Notes: generated from the letters alone by a model not told the origin. DNA of 15,635 nt from Deinococcus sp. (GCF_018260405.1 NZ_JAGLBG010000062.1:1-15635), one strand, 5' to 3'. Positions 7,348 to 14,369 are shown, numbered from the stretch's first letter. Made by a program: numbers and translations.

Positions 7348-8949
7348 GTGACCGTTCCGCCGTCCCCAGGCCCTTCCAGCGAACCCGTGGAAACTGCACC
7401 AGAACTCGATCTGGAACTCAATTTTCCGGCGGACGCGGCTCCCAGGCGCTCTCTGCGGGCCAACACCCTGATCGTGATGGCGGGCACGCTGGGGTCGCGG
7501 CTCTCGGGGATTTTGCGCCAACAGATCATCGGCCTGTTTGGAAACACGCTGCTCGACGCTTTTCTGGTCGCCGTACGCGTGCCCAGCCTGATGCGCGAAC
7601 TGCTGGCCGAGGGCGCACTGGTCAACTCCTTCATTCCGGTCTACAAGACCCTGGATGAGGCCGGACGCAAGCAACTGGCCGCCTCATTCAGCGGCGTGCT
7701 GATTGCGGTCAACCTGCTCCTGATGGCCCTGGGGATTCTGGGCGCACCATGGATTATTGACCTACTGATCGCCAATCATGCCAACGTGGACCGGGGTCTG
7801 GCGATCTACATGGCCCAGCTGGTCATGCCCTTCTTGATGCTGATTTCGCTTTCCAGCGTGGCGATGGGCCTGCTGAACGCCGACGAGCACTTCAAGGAAA
7901 GCAGTTTTGCCCCGGTGGCCTTCAATATCGCCAGCATCACCGCGCTGCTGCTGCTGCCAGACACCGCCACCTGGCTGGCCTTTGGCTGGCTGATCGGCGG
8001 GGTCGCGCAACTGGTCGTGCAGCTTCCGGCGCTGCGGCGGTTCGGGCTACTGCCCACGCCCGCGCTGGGGCCTCACCCGGCGCTGCGGCGCGTGCTGGTG
8101 CAAATGGCCCCGTTTACCCTGACCGCCGGAGCGCGGCAGTTTCTGAACTTTTATGTGCAGGGGCTGCTTTCCAACGCGGCCATGTTCAGCGCGGGCACCA
8201 CGGCAGGCTACTCCTACGCCGAGACGATCTTTACCACCGTCAACGGGCTGTTCGTCGTTTCACCCGTCATGGCGATGTTCCCACGCTTTTCCCAGCACGC
8301 TGCCGACAGGGACTGGCACGGCTTCAAGGCGCTGACCGTACAGGCCGTGCGAACCACCACGTTTCTGGCCGCCCCCATGAGCGCCCTGCTGGTGGTGCTG
8401 GCTCCCTACGCCGTGAGCATTATTAACCTGCGCTCCACCTACGATGTGCCGCGCTTCGAGGCCGCCACCCAGATTCTGCAGGGCTGGGCGCTGGCGCTGG
8501 TGCCGTGGGCCTTCGTGACGCTGCTGCTCAGAACCTTCTACGCCCGTGAACGAACCCGTGAGGCCGTGGTCATCAGCGCCATCGGCTTTGTGGCCGAAGT
8601 CGGGCTGTACCGGCTGCTGGTGCCCACGCTGCACCTGCGCGGCTTTGGCGTCAGTACGGCCCTGAGCGGCATTCTGATGACGCTGGCGCTGGCTTTTATG
8701 TACCGCCGCGCCCTGGGCTTTCCGACCCGTGAAATCTTTAGCCACCTGATCCGGGTCATTCCGCTGGCGCTGACCGCCGGGCTGGTCGCGTGGCTGCTGG
8801 TTCACATCATGCCGCGCCCCGGCTACATCATTCCCGGTGCCGTGGGGCTGGCGATTGCCGGGGGCTTTGGCCTGGCCGCCTACCTGCTGGGGGCGCTGGC
8901 CCTGCGGATGCCCGAAATGGGCGGACTGCTGCGCCGCCTGAAACGCTGA
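7348..8949 (+). CDS. murJ: Lipid II flippase MurJ
   Basis: A 533-residue MOP-superfamily membrane protein predicted to flip lipid II across the cytoplasmic membrane for peptidoglycan synthesis. After a 38-residue Pro/Glu-rich cytosolic N-tail comes the MurJ signature: AGTLGSRLSGILRQQIIGLF (45-64) with R51 and R57 at the positions of the essential first-helix arginines, then DAFLVAVRVPSLMRELLAEG (70-89) followed by SFIPVY. About 14 hydrophobic helices follow, with a basic C-terminus (LLRRLKR). Length matches the family (about 510-530). The GTG start is chosen because TAGAGT lies 7 nt upstream and there is no SD. It is monocistronic, ending in a strong terminator. With MurF in the same window it belongs to the cell wall pathway. 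Confidence 0.93.
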   Translation: MTVPPSPGPSSEPVETAPELDLELNFPADAAPRRSLRANTLIVMAGTLGSRLSGILRQQIIGLFGNTLLDAFLVAVRVPSLMRELLAEGALVNSFIPVYKTLDEAGRKQLAASFSGVLIAVNLLLMALGILGAPWIIDLLIANHANVDRGLAIYMAQLVMPFLMLISLSSVAMGLLNADEHFKESSFAPVAFNIASITALLLLPDTATWLAFGWLIGGVAQLVVQLPALRRFGLLPTPALGPHPALRRVLVQMAPFTLTAGARQFLNFYVQGLLSNAAMFSAGTTAGYSYAETIFTTVNGLFVVSPVMAMFPRFSQHAADRDWHGFKALTVQAVRTTTFLAAPMSALLVVLAPYAVSIINLRSTYDVPRFEAATQILQGWALALVPWAFVTLLLRTFYARERTREAVVISAIGFVAEVGLYRLLVPTLHLRGFGVSTALSGILMTLALAFMYRRALGFPTREIFSHLIRVIPLALTAGLVAWLLVHIMPRPGYIIPGAVGLAIAGGFGLAAYLLGALALRMPEMGGLLRRLKR

Positions 8950-8965
8950 GAAAAGTGGGGTGAGC

Positions 8966-9001
8966 CGGGGCAGCCTACGGCGGGTCTGCCCCGCGCTTTT
9001 T
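8966..9001 (+). terminator. Intrinsic terminator of murJ
   Basis: An 8-bp stem, CGGGGCAG (8966-8973) and CTGCCCCG (8986-8993), with a 12-nt loop, is followed by CGC and TTTTT (8997-9001). It lies 16 nt past the murJ stop. Confidence 0.85.
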
Positions 9002-9031
9002 ATGGGATCGCTTCTTTTATGGGGTCGCTTC
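8998..9031. repeat. 17-bp tandem duplication at the murJ/rluA-like junction
   Basis: TTTTATGGGATCGCTTC (8998-9014) is followed directly by TTTTATGGGGTCGCTTC (9015-9031), with one mismatch. The right unit holds the stop and last four full codons of the pseudouridine synthase; the left unit overlaps the murJ terminator T-run. Confidence 0.8.
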
Positions 9032-9904
9032 GAGCAGCGCGGGCGGCGCGGCCTGCAATTCCAGCCGTTTGCCTGTACCCGGATGAGTCAGTTCCAGCCG
9101 GTGCGCGTGCAGCAGATACCCGAGGTCGCCCGGCAGCCCGTCGGGGCGGGCGTGGCCGCCAGCCGCGTAAAGCGGGTCACCCAGCAGCGGCAGGCCCACC
9201 GAGGCCAGGTGGATTCTGATCTGGTGGGGCCGCCCGGTCATGATCTGCACGCCGAACAGCGTGGAGTCGGCGCGGCGTTCGAGGACTTCTGCTTGCGAGT
9301 GCGCGGGTTTGCCGCCTGGGCTGGCCGCGAAAATCTGGCCCAGTTTCGAGTGGGTGACCGGGCCGATCAGGGTGCGGATGTCGTAGCTCTCCTGCCCGGC
9401 GACGCCCGCCGCCAGCGCCCGGTAGACCTTATGCACGCGGTGTTCGCGCCAGTCGCGCAGCAGCGCCGAGGCCGTGACCGGATTCAGCGCGAACAGCACC
9501 AGTCCCGACGTGCCCCGGCCCAGTCGGTGCAGAGGCGAAGCGGCGGGCCACTGGCGGCGCACCAGCGTCAGCAGCGTGCGCTCCAGAAACCCGCCGCCTG
9601 GCATGGTCGGCAGCCCGGCTGGTTTGGCGACCGCCAGTAGATCGGCGTCCTCGTAAATTACTTCAAAGTGCAGGGGCACGTCTTCTTCTGCCCAGGGCGG
9701 GCGGTGCCAAATCAGGGTTTGCCCGGCCCGCAGCCGTTGATCGCCCCACAGCCTCTGGCCGTCTAGCACGATCTCGCCCGCTGCCAGCCGCGCCGCCCAC
9801 ACCTCGCGTCCCGAGTGGCGAAACTCGGCGCACAGGTACTCCAGCAGCCCCACGCCGCCCCGCTGAATGTGCGAAGTGTACGCGTGCCCGTGATTAAGCG
9901 TCAT
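9017..9904 (-). CDS. RluA-family pseudouridine synthase homologue, catalytic Asp replaced by Gly
   Basis: A 295-residue protein with an S4-like N-terminal domain (about 15-65) and an RluA-type catalytic domain. Conserved motifs are present: LLAVAKPAGLPTMPG (89-103), HKVYRALAAG (158-167), TGRPHQIRIHLASVGLPLLG (223-242) and HAHRLELTHP. Motif II, normally HRLDxxTSG with the nucleophilic Asp, reads HRLGRGTSG (126-134), so G129 replaces the catalytic residue; the codon is GGC. The family isomerises uridines in rRNA or tRNA; this member is either inactive or mechanistically atypical. The ATG at 9904 is chosen because TAAGCT lies 7 nt upstream; longer readings to 9985 have no such support. The target RNA is unknown. 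Confidence 0.85.
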   Translation of the reverse strand: MTLNHGHAYTSHIQRGGVGLLEYLCAEFRHSGREVWAARLAAGEIVLDGQRLWGDQRLRAGQTLIWHRPPWAEEDVPLHFEVIYEDADLLAVAKPAGLPTMPGGGFLERTLLTLVRRQWPAASPLHRLGRGTSGLVLFALNPVTASALLRDWREHRVHKVYRALAAGVAGQESYDIRTLIGPVTHSKLGQIFAASPGGKPAHSQAEVLERRADSTLFGVQIMTGRPHQIRIHLASVGLPLLGDPLYAAGGHARPDGLPGDLGYLLHAHRLELTHPGTGKRLELQAAPPALLEATP

Positions 9905-9911
9905 GGGCGAC

Positions 9912-9917
9912 AGCTTA
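9912..9917 (-). promoter_or_regulatory. -10 box of the pseudouridine synthase gene (leaderless type)
   Basis: TAAGCT, 7 nt before the ATG at 9904; it lies inside TATAAGCT. A CGGACT/AGTCCG inverted repeat (9920-9938) sits just upstream, between the -10 and where a -35 would be. Confidence 0.6.
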
Positions 9918-9919
9918 TA

Positions 9920-9938
9920 CGGACTGCGCTTAAGTCCG
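9920..9938. promoter_or_regulatory. Possible operator: inverted repeat in the promoter spacer
   Basis: CGGACT (9920-9925), 7 nt, AGTCCG (9933-9938). It occupies the -10/-35 spacer of the pseudouridine synthase promoter, so a bound protein would block transcription. Function is unproven. Confidence 0.3.
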
Positions 9939-10018
9939 GCACCCCGGCACCAGCACCAGAGGGGCCTGTGCTGGGTCCGTTTCATACGGTTCCGGGCCTC
10001 AGTCGCCTCGCCAGGGGC

Positions 10019-10024
10019 TAGACT
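10019..10024 (+). promoter_or_regulatory. -10 box of the small-GidA/trmB operon
   Basis: TAGACT lies 5 nt before a GTG (10030) and 8 nt before the adjacent ATG (10033). Both starts are in the same frame and either would be leaderless or nearly so. Confidence 0.55.
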
Positions 10025-10029
10025 CCCCG

Positions 10030-10806
10030 GTGATGTTTGGACCTTCTTCTCCCCGCTCTCAGCCGCAGCCGGGCCACCTGTACGACGTGGCGGTGGTCGG
10101 CGCGGGCCTGGCCGGAACGGAACTGGCCTGGCGGCTGGCCCGCGCCGGGCGCGACGTGCTGCTGGTGTCGCAGGCCCTCGACTCGCTCGGCAACCTGTAC
10201 CAGCCCACGGTAGCCGACGTGGATTTCCCGCCGCAGAGCGTGTTTGCGCTCACGCGTGGGCGCATTGCCCCTGACACCGACGGCTGGACCTTTCACCGCC
10301 AGCTTAAGGCCGAAATCGAGGGTACCAGCGGCATTCACCTGCTGCAAAGCACCGTGACCGAACTGGACGAGGATGCGGGGCGCGTAACCCTCTCGACCTG
10401 GGAAGGGCCGCAGCTACACGCCGGAAAGGTCGTGCTGGCGGTCGGGGCCTTCCTGAAGGGCCGCCTGATGATCGGTGACACGATGGACGAGGCGGGCCGC
10501 CTCTCGGAAATTGCCTACGACTTTCTGGCCGATGACCTGGGCCGCGCGGGCGTGTTCCTGATCGGAGCCGAGCAGACCGCGCCTGCCGCCGAGGGTGCGC
10601 CGCCCTACGAGGTGCGCTTTCTGACCCCCTCGCCCGGCGACCTGGAAGGCTTCAAGCTTAAGCGCTTTGACCATGTGTACGCCGTGGGCCGCTGCTTGCC
10701 CGGCACCCCGACCTACCGCAGCGTGCTGGGTGACGCGGCGCGGCTGGCCCATGAGCTGTTAGCCGACGAACTGCTGGCCGCCGACGCACCAGGAGGGCCA
10801 GCATGA
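10030..10806 (+). CDS. Small GidA-like FAD-dependent protein
   Basis: A 258-residue protein from the GTG (257 from the next codon, ATG). Residues 17-50 form a dinucleotide-binding Rossmann motif (YDVAVVGAGLAGTELAWRLA; GxGxxG at 24-29). VVLAVGAFLKGRL (134-146) resembles the GidA/MnmG second nucleotide motif, and a C-terminal HVYAVGRCLPGTPTYRSV (215-232) includes C222. It is less than half the length of MnmG (about 620) and matches the small GidA-related form I know from Thermus thermophilus; the C-terminal tRNA-binding region is absent. It overlaps trmB by 4 nt (ATGA), so the two are translationally coupled, which suggests a role with tRNA modification. The reaction is not established by sequence. 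Confidence 0.82.
   Translation: MMFGPSSPRSQPQPGHLYDVAVVGAGLAGTELAWRLARAGRDVLLVSQALDSLGNLYQPTVADVDFPPQSVFALTRGRIAPDTDGWTFHRQLKAEIEGTSGIHLLQSTVTELDEDAGRVTLSTWEGPQLHAGKVVLAVGAFLKGRLMIGDTMDEAGRLSEIAYDFLADDLGRAGVFLIGAEQTAPAAEGAPPYEVRFLTPSPGDLEGFKLKRFDHVYAVGRCLPGTPTYRSVLGDAARLAHELLADELLAADAPGGPA
10791..10796 (+). promoter_or_regulatory. Shine-Dalgarno of trmB
   Basis: AGGAGG, 6 nt before the trmB ATG at 10803, inside the end of the preceding gene. Confidence 0.75.
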
Positions 10807-11831
10807 TTTTGCAGCTCGCGGATTTCTACTTTCCCGACTCTGCCGCGCGACTCTACCCCGACACGCCGGAGCGCCCCTGGATGCTGGAAATCGGGTTCGG
10901 AGACGGGCGGTTCTGGCCCCACTACGCGCAGACCTTTGCTGAGGCACCAAATTACCTGGGGGCCGAGCTTTCCGGCGTCTCGCTGCTCAAGGCGCACCGC
11001 CGCCTGAAGGACGCGGGCCTGCACAACGCCGCCTTGACCAAGCTGCCCGCCGACGTGCTGGTGCGCGAGGTCATTCCGGCGGGCGCACTCGACCAGATCA
11101 TCGTCAACTTTCCCGACCCTTGGCCCAAGGCGGGCCACACCGATCACCGGCTGCTGCGCGTGCCCTTTTTCGAGTTGATCGCCAGCCGCCTTAGGCCCGG
11201 CGGTAGCCTGCTGCTGACCACAGACCACGACGAGTATTTCGAGTTTGCCTGCGCCGAAGCCCAGGCCAGCGGCGTGATCCGAGTTGAGCCGGGTGCGCCG
11301 CCCGCCTCCGCCCTCGAAACCAAATACGCCCGCAAGTGGCGCGACCTGGGGCTGGGAGTCAACCACGCCCGCTTTACCCCCACGCGCCAGACCGGGGTGC
11401 CGCACGGCAACGCCCGCCGCTACCCCGACGCCCTACATCCTGAACCCCTGCACCCTGACCCCCTGTCAACCGCAACGGAGAACGACGTGCCCCACGCCAT
11501 CTTGACCCTGCCCACCGACTTTGCCCCCGCCGACTTTGACAAATACACCCTGCGGGGCCCTAAGCCCGAGCACCCCGCCTGGACGGTGGTTGTGCTCGAT
11601 CTGTATGCCAGTCTGCGGCGCGACGGCTGGGTGGCGCTGGCGCACGTGGTCGAGGGCGAGCTGACCCAGGAAGTCCTGATCGGCATTACCTGGCGCGAGG
11701 ACGGCAGTTATCTGGTACGGCTGTCCAAGTTTGGCGGCCCGATCATCACGGCCGGGGTCAAGGGCGCAGTGGGCGCGGTCACGGCCTGGCTGGAAGGTCA
11801 GGGCGGCGTGGTCACGCACCGGGGATATTGA
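10803..11831 (+). CDS. trmB: tRNA (guanine-N7)-methyltransferase TrmB with an extra C-terminal domain
   Basis: A 342-residue protein. Residues 1-200 are a class I SAM-dependent methyltransferase of the TrmB family: LEIGFGDGRFW (28-38) binds SAM, GAELSGVSL follows, and VNFPDPWPKAGHTDHRLL (101-118) is the family signature. TKYARKWRDLG (173-183) lies near the domain end. It should form m7G46 in the tRNA variable loop (EC 2.1.1.33). A linker with two HPxPL repeats (212-221) leads to a separate domain (about 229-342) with no motif I recognise. A GTG at codon 229 (11487) has GGAGA 5 nt upstream, so the domain could also be made alone. The gene is coupled to the small GidA gene by an ATGA overlap and SD AGGAGG. 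Extended C-termini are known in thermophile TrmB. Confidence 0.9.
   Translation: MILQLADFYFPDSAARLYPDTPERPWMLEIGFGDGRFWPHYAQTFAEAPNYLGAELSGVSLLKAHRRLKDAGLHNAALTKLPADVLVREVIPAGALDQIIVNFPDPWPKAGHTDHRLLRVPFFELIASRLRPGGSLLLTTDHDEYFEFACAEAQASGVIRVEPGAPPASALETKYARKWRDLGLGVNHARFTPTRQTGVPHGNARRYPDALHPEPLHPDPLSTATENDVPHAILTLPTDFAPADFDKYTLRGPKPEHPAWTVVVLDLYASLRRDGWVALAHVVEGELTQEVLIGITWREDGSYLVRLSKFGGPIITAGVKGAVGAVTAWLEGQGGVVTHRGY
11433..11462 (+). repeat. Two 15-bp tandem units in the TrmB linker
   Basis: CATCCTGAACCCCTG is followed by CACCCTGACCCCCTG (two mismatches), encoding HPEPL-HPDPL between the methyltransferase and the C-terminal domain. It looks like a short tandem duplication. Confidence 0.65.
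11487..11831 (+). CDS. Possible separately translated C-terminal domain of TrmB (114 aa)
   Basis: An in-frame GTG at 11487 has GGAGA (11477-11481) 5 nt upstream, one of the few SD-like sequences in the window, placed exactly at the domain boundary after the linker. A product from here would be 114 residues (MPHAILTLPTDF onward), including a DGSYLVRLSKFGGP segment (300-313 of TrmB). Separate production is inferred only from the SD; the fused form is open throughout. No family is recognised. Confidence 0.3.
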   Translation: MPHAILTLPTDFAPADFDKYTLRGPKPEHPAWTVVVLDLYASLRRDGWVALAHVVEGELTQEVLIGITWREDGSYLVRLSKFGGPIITAGVKGAVGAVTAWLEGQGGVVTHRGY

Positions 11832-11853
11832 GCATCTGACAAAAAGAAGTTGG

Positions 11854-11924
11854 CTTGCGGCTCCCTCTCCTGCTCAGCCTCTACGCCGCTCCCGCAAGGG
11901 GCTGGGAATAGGCACGTGAGCAGG
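11854..11924. other. Inverted repeats between the convergent trmB and murF genes
   Basis: The 107-nt gap between the two stop codons holds CTTGCGG/CCGCAAG (11854-11860, 11892-11898) and CCTGCTCA/TGAGCAGG (11869-11876, 11917-11924). They interleave and have no T-run, so they are poor intrinsic terminators but may form mutually exclusive hairpins. Confidence 0.3.
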
Positions 11925-11938
11925 GTCAGCTTCCAGTG

Positions 11939-13225
11939 CTAGACCGACCTTTGCCCCACCAGCGCGTCCACCACCACGTCCAACCCGACGCCCTCCTGCG
12001 CCCGCTGTTCGGGTGTCCAGCTGATGCCCCGGCTGGCCTTGACCAGCACCACATCGCCGTCTTTTACCTCGGCCAGCAGGTCGCGGAGTAGCTCCGGCAC
12101 GGTCGCGTAGGCCCGGTCGCCCAGTTCGGCGGCAAAGGCCCCCACGCCGTAGGTCAGATCGGCCTTTTGGCGCGCCTCGGCCCCGGCCTGCGCGTGCAGT
12201 TCGCGCTCGGTGGGGCCGAGTTCCAGCATGCGGCCCAGCACGCTAATCCGGCGGCCCGGAAACTCGGCCAGTGCCCCCAGCGCCGCCGACACCGCCACGG
12301 GCGAAGCGTTGTACGAATCGTCGATGACCGTGTAGCGCCCCGGCAGCACCCGGTAACGCCCCCCCGGCACGCTGACCGCCGACATCCGCACGGCAGCGTC
12401 GGCCAGGGTCATTCCGGCCTCGCGGGCCAGCACCATGCCCAGCACGGCGGCCTCGGCCTGCACGCGCGAAGCCAGCGGCAGAATCACGCGCATGCCGCCA
12501 AAGGCGAAGCGGGCAACTTCTGGCGTGATTTCCAGGCGCTCACCCGAAAACTTGACGGGCTGCTCGGGCGTGCTGAAGCCGTAGCTGTCGGCCTGCGGAA
12601 AGTACCGCGCTGCCTGCGACCCGACCAGACCGCGCGTACCCACCAGAACGCCGCCCTTTTCGCGGGCGATGCCTTCCAGACTGCCCAGCTGCTCGAGGTG
12701 CGCCGGGCCGATGGTGGTAATCACCCCGATATCCGGGCGCACCAGATCCATCAGTTCGGCCATTTCGCCCACGCGGTCGATGCCCATTTCGACCACCAGG
12801 GGCCGCGAGGAACCGCCGTACTGCACCAGAAAACAGGCGATGGCGGGCATGGTGTTGAACACCGGCATGGAATAGGCGTCGAGCGCCGCCGCCACGTAAC
12901 TTTTGACCGTGGTCTTGCCCGCACTGCCCGTAATGCCGACCACCAGCGCGTTCCTGGCCCGCTCGTGCCGCGCCCAGTCAAGCAGGGCCGCCTGCGCGTC
13001 AGGCACACGCACGGCTCTACGCACGTCCAGATCGGTCAGCACGAAGGGCGCACCTGCATCCAGCGCCTGCTGCACAAACCGGTTGCCGTGCATCTTTTCG
13101 CCGGGCAGCGCGACAAACGCCGTGTCGGCGGAAGCCTCGCGCGAGTCCCAGGTCAGGCGCTTGGCGCGGCGTGCCTCCGGGTGAACCGTTGCGGCAAAAG
13201 GAAGGGACGAATGGGGGTCGAGCAT
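11939..13225 (-). CDS. murF: UDP-MurNAc-tripeptide:D-Ala-D-Ala ligase MurF
   Basis: A 428-residue Mur ligase. MurF adds D-Ala-D-Ala to UDP-MurNAc-tripeptide using ATP, the last cytosolic step of the peptidoglycan precursor (EC 6.3.2.10). It has a short N-terminal domain with DSREASADTAFVALPGEKMH (27-46), the P-loop GITGSAGKTT (97-106), the Mg-binding VVEMG (144-148), TIGPAHLEQLGSLEGIAREK (171-190) with K190 at the usual carbamylated-Lys position, DDSYNASP (302-309), LGRMLELGP (330-338), and a C-terminal VKASRG in place of the common VKGSR. The usual TxGNxNNxIGxP motif after the P-loop is replaced by FNTMPAIACFLVQY (123-136). The ATG start is 7 nt after TATCCT with no SD. MurF is favoured over other Mur ligases by DDSYNASP and LGRMLELG. 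Confidence 0.9.
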   Translation of the reverse strand: MLDPHSSLPFAATVHPEARRAKRLTWDSREASADTAFVALPGEKMHGNRFVQQALDAGAPFVLTDLDVRRAVRVPDAQAALLDWARHERARNALVVGITGSAGKTTVKSYVAAALDAYSMPVFNTMPAIACFLVQYGGSSRPLVVEMGIDRVGEMAELMDLVRPDIGVITTIGPAHLEQLGSLEGIAREKGGVLVGTRGLVGSQAARYFPQADSYGFSTPEQPVKFSGERLEITPEVARFAFGGMRVILPLASRVQAEAAVLGMVLAREAGMTLADAAVRMSAVSVPGGRYRVLPGRYTVIDDSYNASPVAVSAALGALAEFPGRRISVLGRMLELGPTERELHAQAGAEARQKADLTYGVGAFAAELGDRAYATVPELLRDLLAEVKDGDVVLVKASRGISWTPEQRAQEGVGLDVVVDALVGQRSV

Positions 13226-13232
13226 ACCGCTG

Positions 13233-13238
13233 AGGATA
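13233..13238 (-). promoter_or_regulatory. -10 box of murF (leaderless type)
   Basis: TATCCT, 7 nt before the ATG at 13225. murF therefore probably has its own promoter downstream of the CBS gene. Confidence 0.6.
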
Positions 13239-13279
13239 ACCGCCTGCGCCCCCGCCCTGCCCAGGGACGCTCAGTGACC

Positions 13280-14152
13280 CTAAGAGTAGCCGGGATGCTG
13301 AGCCGAAGGCTGGCCCTGACCCAGCAGTCCCCGCAGCACGTCGCTGATGGTCACTACGCCCAGAAGCTGGCCCTCCATATCGACCACCGGCAGCCCGTGT
13401 ACGTCCAGTTCGATCATCACCTGAAGCACGTCGCGCATGGGCGAGCCTTCCTGTACGTACCCGGTTGGCAGCTTCATCAGCTCGGAGACCTGACGGCCCC
13501 GCAACACCGCCTCTGTGGTTGCCGCCTGATCGCTCGCTGCCTGACCGCGCACCGCCAGCGCTTTTTCCTGCGCGTCGGTCACAGCTGTTTCGTGCAGCAG
13601 GCCCACCAGTTGCCCGCCTTCGACCACCGGCAGCACGCGCAGACGGCTTTCCTGAAGGCGCTTGGCGGCGTCGGCCAGATCGTCCTGAGGCTGCGCCGTG
13701 ACCACCTGGGCTGTCATGTGCTGCTCAGCGCTGCCCCACTGAAGCCGGGGGGCGTGCTGCTCGGCCCGCAGGACATCGGTCAGCGTGAGCATCCCGACCA
13801 GTTGCCCGCTGTCGTCCACGACTGGCATTCCCCCGATGCGGCGCTCCAGCATGGTCTGAATGGCCTGCTCCAGTGGGCTGTCCGGCGTCACGGTATGCAC
13901 CGGCTGGCGCATGGCGTCGCGCACCCGGACCCGCGCCGCTCTCCCGACGAACTCCCAGGGCGTCAGGCCCTCGCTCAGGGCAGGCAGGTTACGCCTGATT
14001 TCACCGTCGGTGAGCAGGCCGACCACCTTGCCGTCGTGCACCACGGGCAGGCGCTTGACCCGTAGCTCCTGCATCTTGACCACCGCTTCGGGCAGGGTCA
14101 TATGGGGTTCAGCAGTCAGACTCCGGGCGTGCATGGCTTCTTTGACCAGCAT
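13280..14152 (-). CDS. Protein of four CBS domains (two Bateman modules)
   Basis: A 290-residue soluble protein made almost only of CBS motifs, at about 4-55 (ends VVGLLTDGEIRRN), 78-130 (GGMPVVDDSGQLVGMLTLTD), 145-190 (RVLPVVEGGQLVGLL) and 222-275 (HGLPVVDMEGQLLGVVTISD). Such pairs bind adenine nucleotides (AMP, ATP, SAM, c-di-AMP) and usually act as energy or ligand sensors; no catalytic domain is attached. An acidic/Ala-rich linker (190-220) separates the third and fourth motifs. The ATG at 14152 is set by a strong SD (AAGGAGGA, 14165-14158, 6 nt away); longer readings to 14203 enter the MITE. Unlike most genes here it must have a 5' leader, and that leader contains MITE copy 2. Ligand and partner are unknown. 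Confidence 0.9.
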   Translation of the reverse strand: MLVKEAMHARSLTAEPHMTLPEAVVKMQELRVKRLPVVHDGKVVGLLTDGEIRRNLPALSEGLTPWEFVGRAARVRVRDAMRQPVHTVTPDSPLEQAIQTMLERRIGGMPVVDDSGQLVGMLTLTDVLRAEQHAPRLQWGSAEQHMTAQVVTAQPQDDLADAAKRLQESRLRVLPVVEGGQLVGLLHETAVTDAQEKALAVRGQAASDQAATTEAVLRGRQVSELMKLPTGYVQEGSPMRDVLQVMIELDVHGLPVVDMEGQLLGVVTISDVLRGLLGQGQPSAQHPGYS

Positions 14153-14157
14153 GGCGT

Positions 14158-14165
14158 TCCTCCTT
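14158..14165 (-). promoter_or_regulatory. Shine-Dalgarno of the CBS-domain gene
   Basis: AAGGAGGA, 6 nt before the ATG at 14152. It is the best SD in the window and begins only 3 bp from the MITE edge. Confidence 0.85.
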
Positions 14166-14167
14166 GA

Positions 14168-14275
14168 GAGCAGTTCTCCGAATGATGGGCACGTCGGAAA
14201 CACACCGCCGTCCCCTTCATTCTACGTCCTGCTCTTTCTTTTTCACTTGTTCCACTCGGCAAAAAGAGGGTCAAA
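14168..14275. mobile_element. MITE copy 2, truncated at its right end
   Basis: About 108 bp matching 6308-6416 of copy 1 with roughly ten differences and one gap, from GAGCAGTTCT to AGAGGGTCAAA. The right arm of the hairpin and the right terminus are missing; the flank after 14275 is unrelated. The left flank is GA rather than TA. It lies in the 5' leader/promoter region of the CBS-domain gene. Confidence 0.8.
14219..14224 (-). promoter_or_regulatory. Possible MITE-borne -10 box for the CBS-domain gene
   Basis: TAGAAT on the minus strand inside MITE copy 2, conserved in copy 1 (6365-6360). Initiation about 7 nt on (near 14212) would give a leader of about 60 nt carrying the SD. No good -35 is seen; this is the best TANNNT hexamer upstream of the gene. 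Confidence 0.35.
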
Positions 14276-14309
14276 CATTGTGCCGCACTGGCCGCTACAG
14301 CCACGCCAC

Positions 14310-14348
14310 AAGAAAAGCCAAACGGCCCAGCACACGGAGCGCTGAGCC
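14310..14348 (-). terminator. Probable intrinsic terminator of the AI-2E-family gene
   Basis: On the minus strand GGCTCAGC (14348-14341) pairs with GCTGGGCC (14331-14324) with one G-U pair and a 9-nt loop, followed by the T-rich GTTTGGCTTTTCTT. It lies 21 nt past the gene's stop. Confidence 0.6.
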
Positions 14349-14369
14349 GAAAGGGTGCAGGCGCAGCCC

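Noticed and set aside
12167..14065. A 632-codon open frame on the plus strand
   Set aside because: It lies antisense to murF and the CBS-domain gene, is rich in His/Arg/Gln/Gly as expected of a high-GC shadow, and has no recognisable domain.
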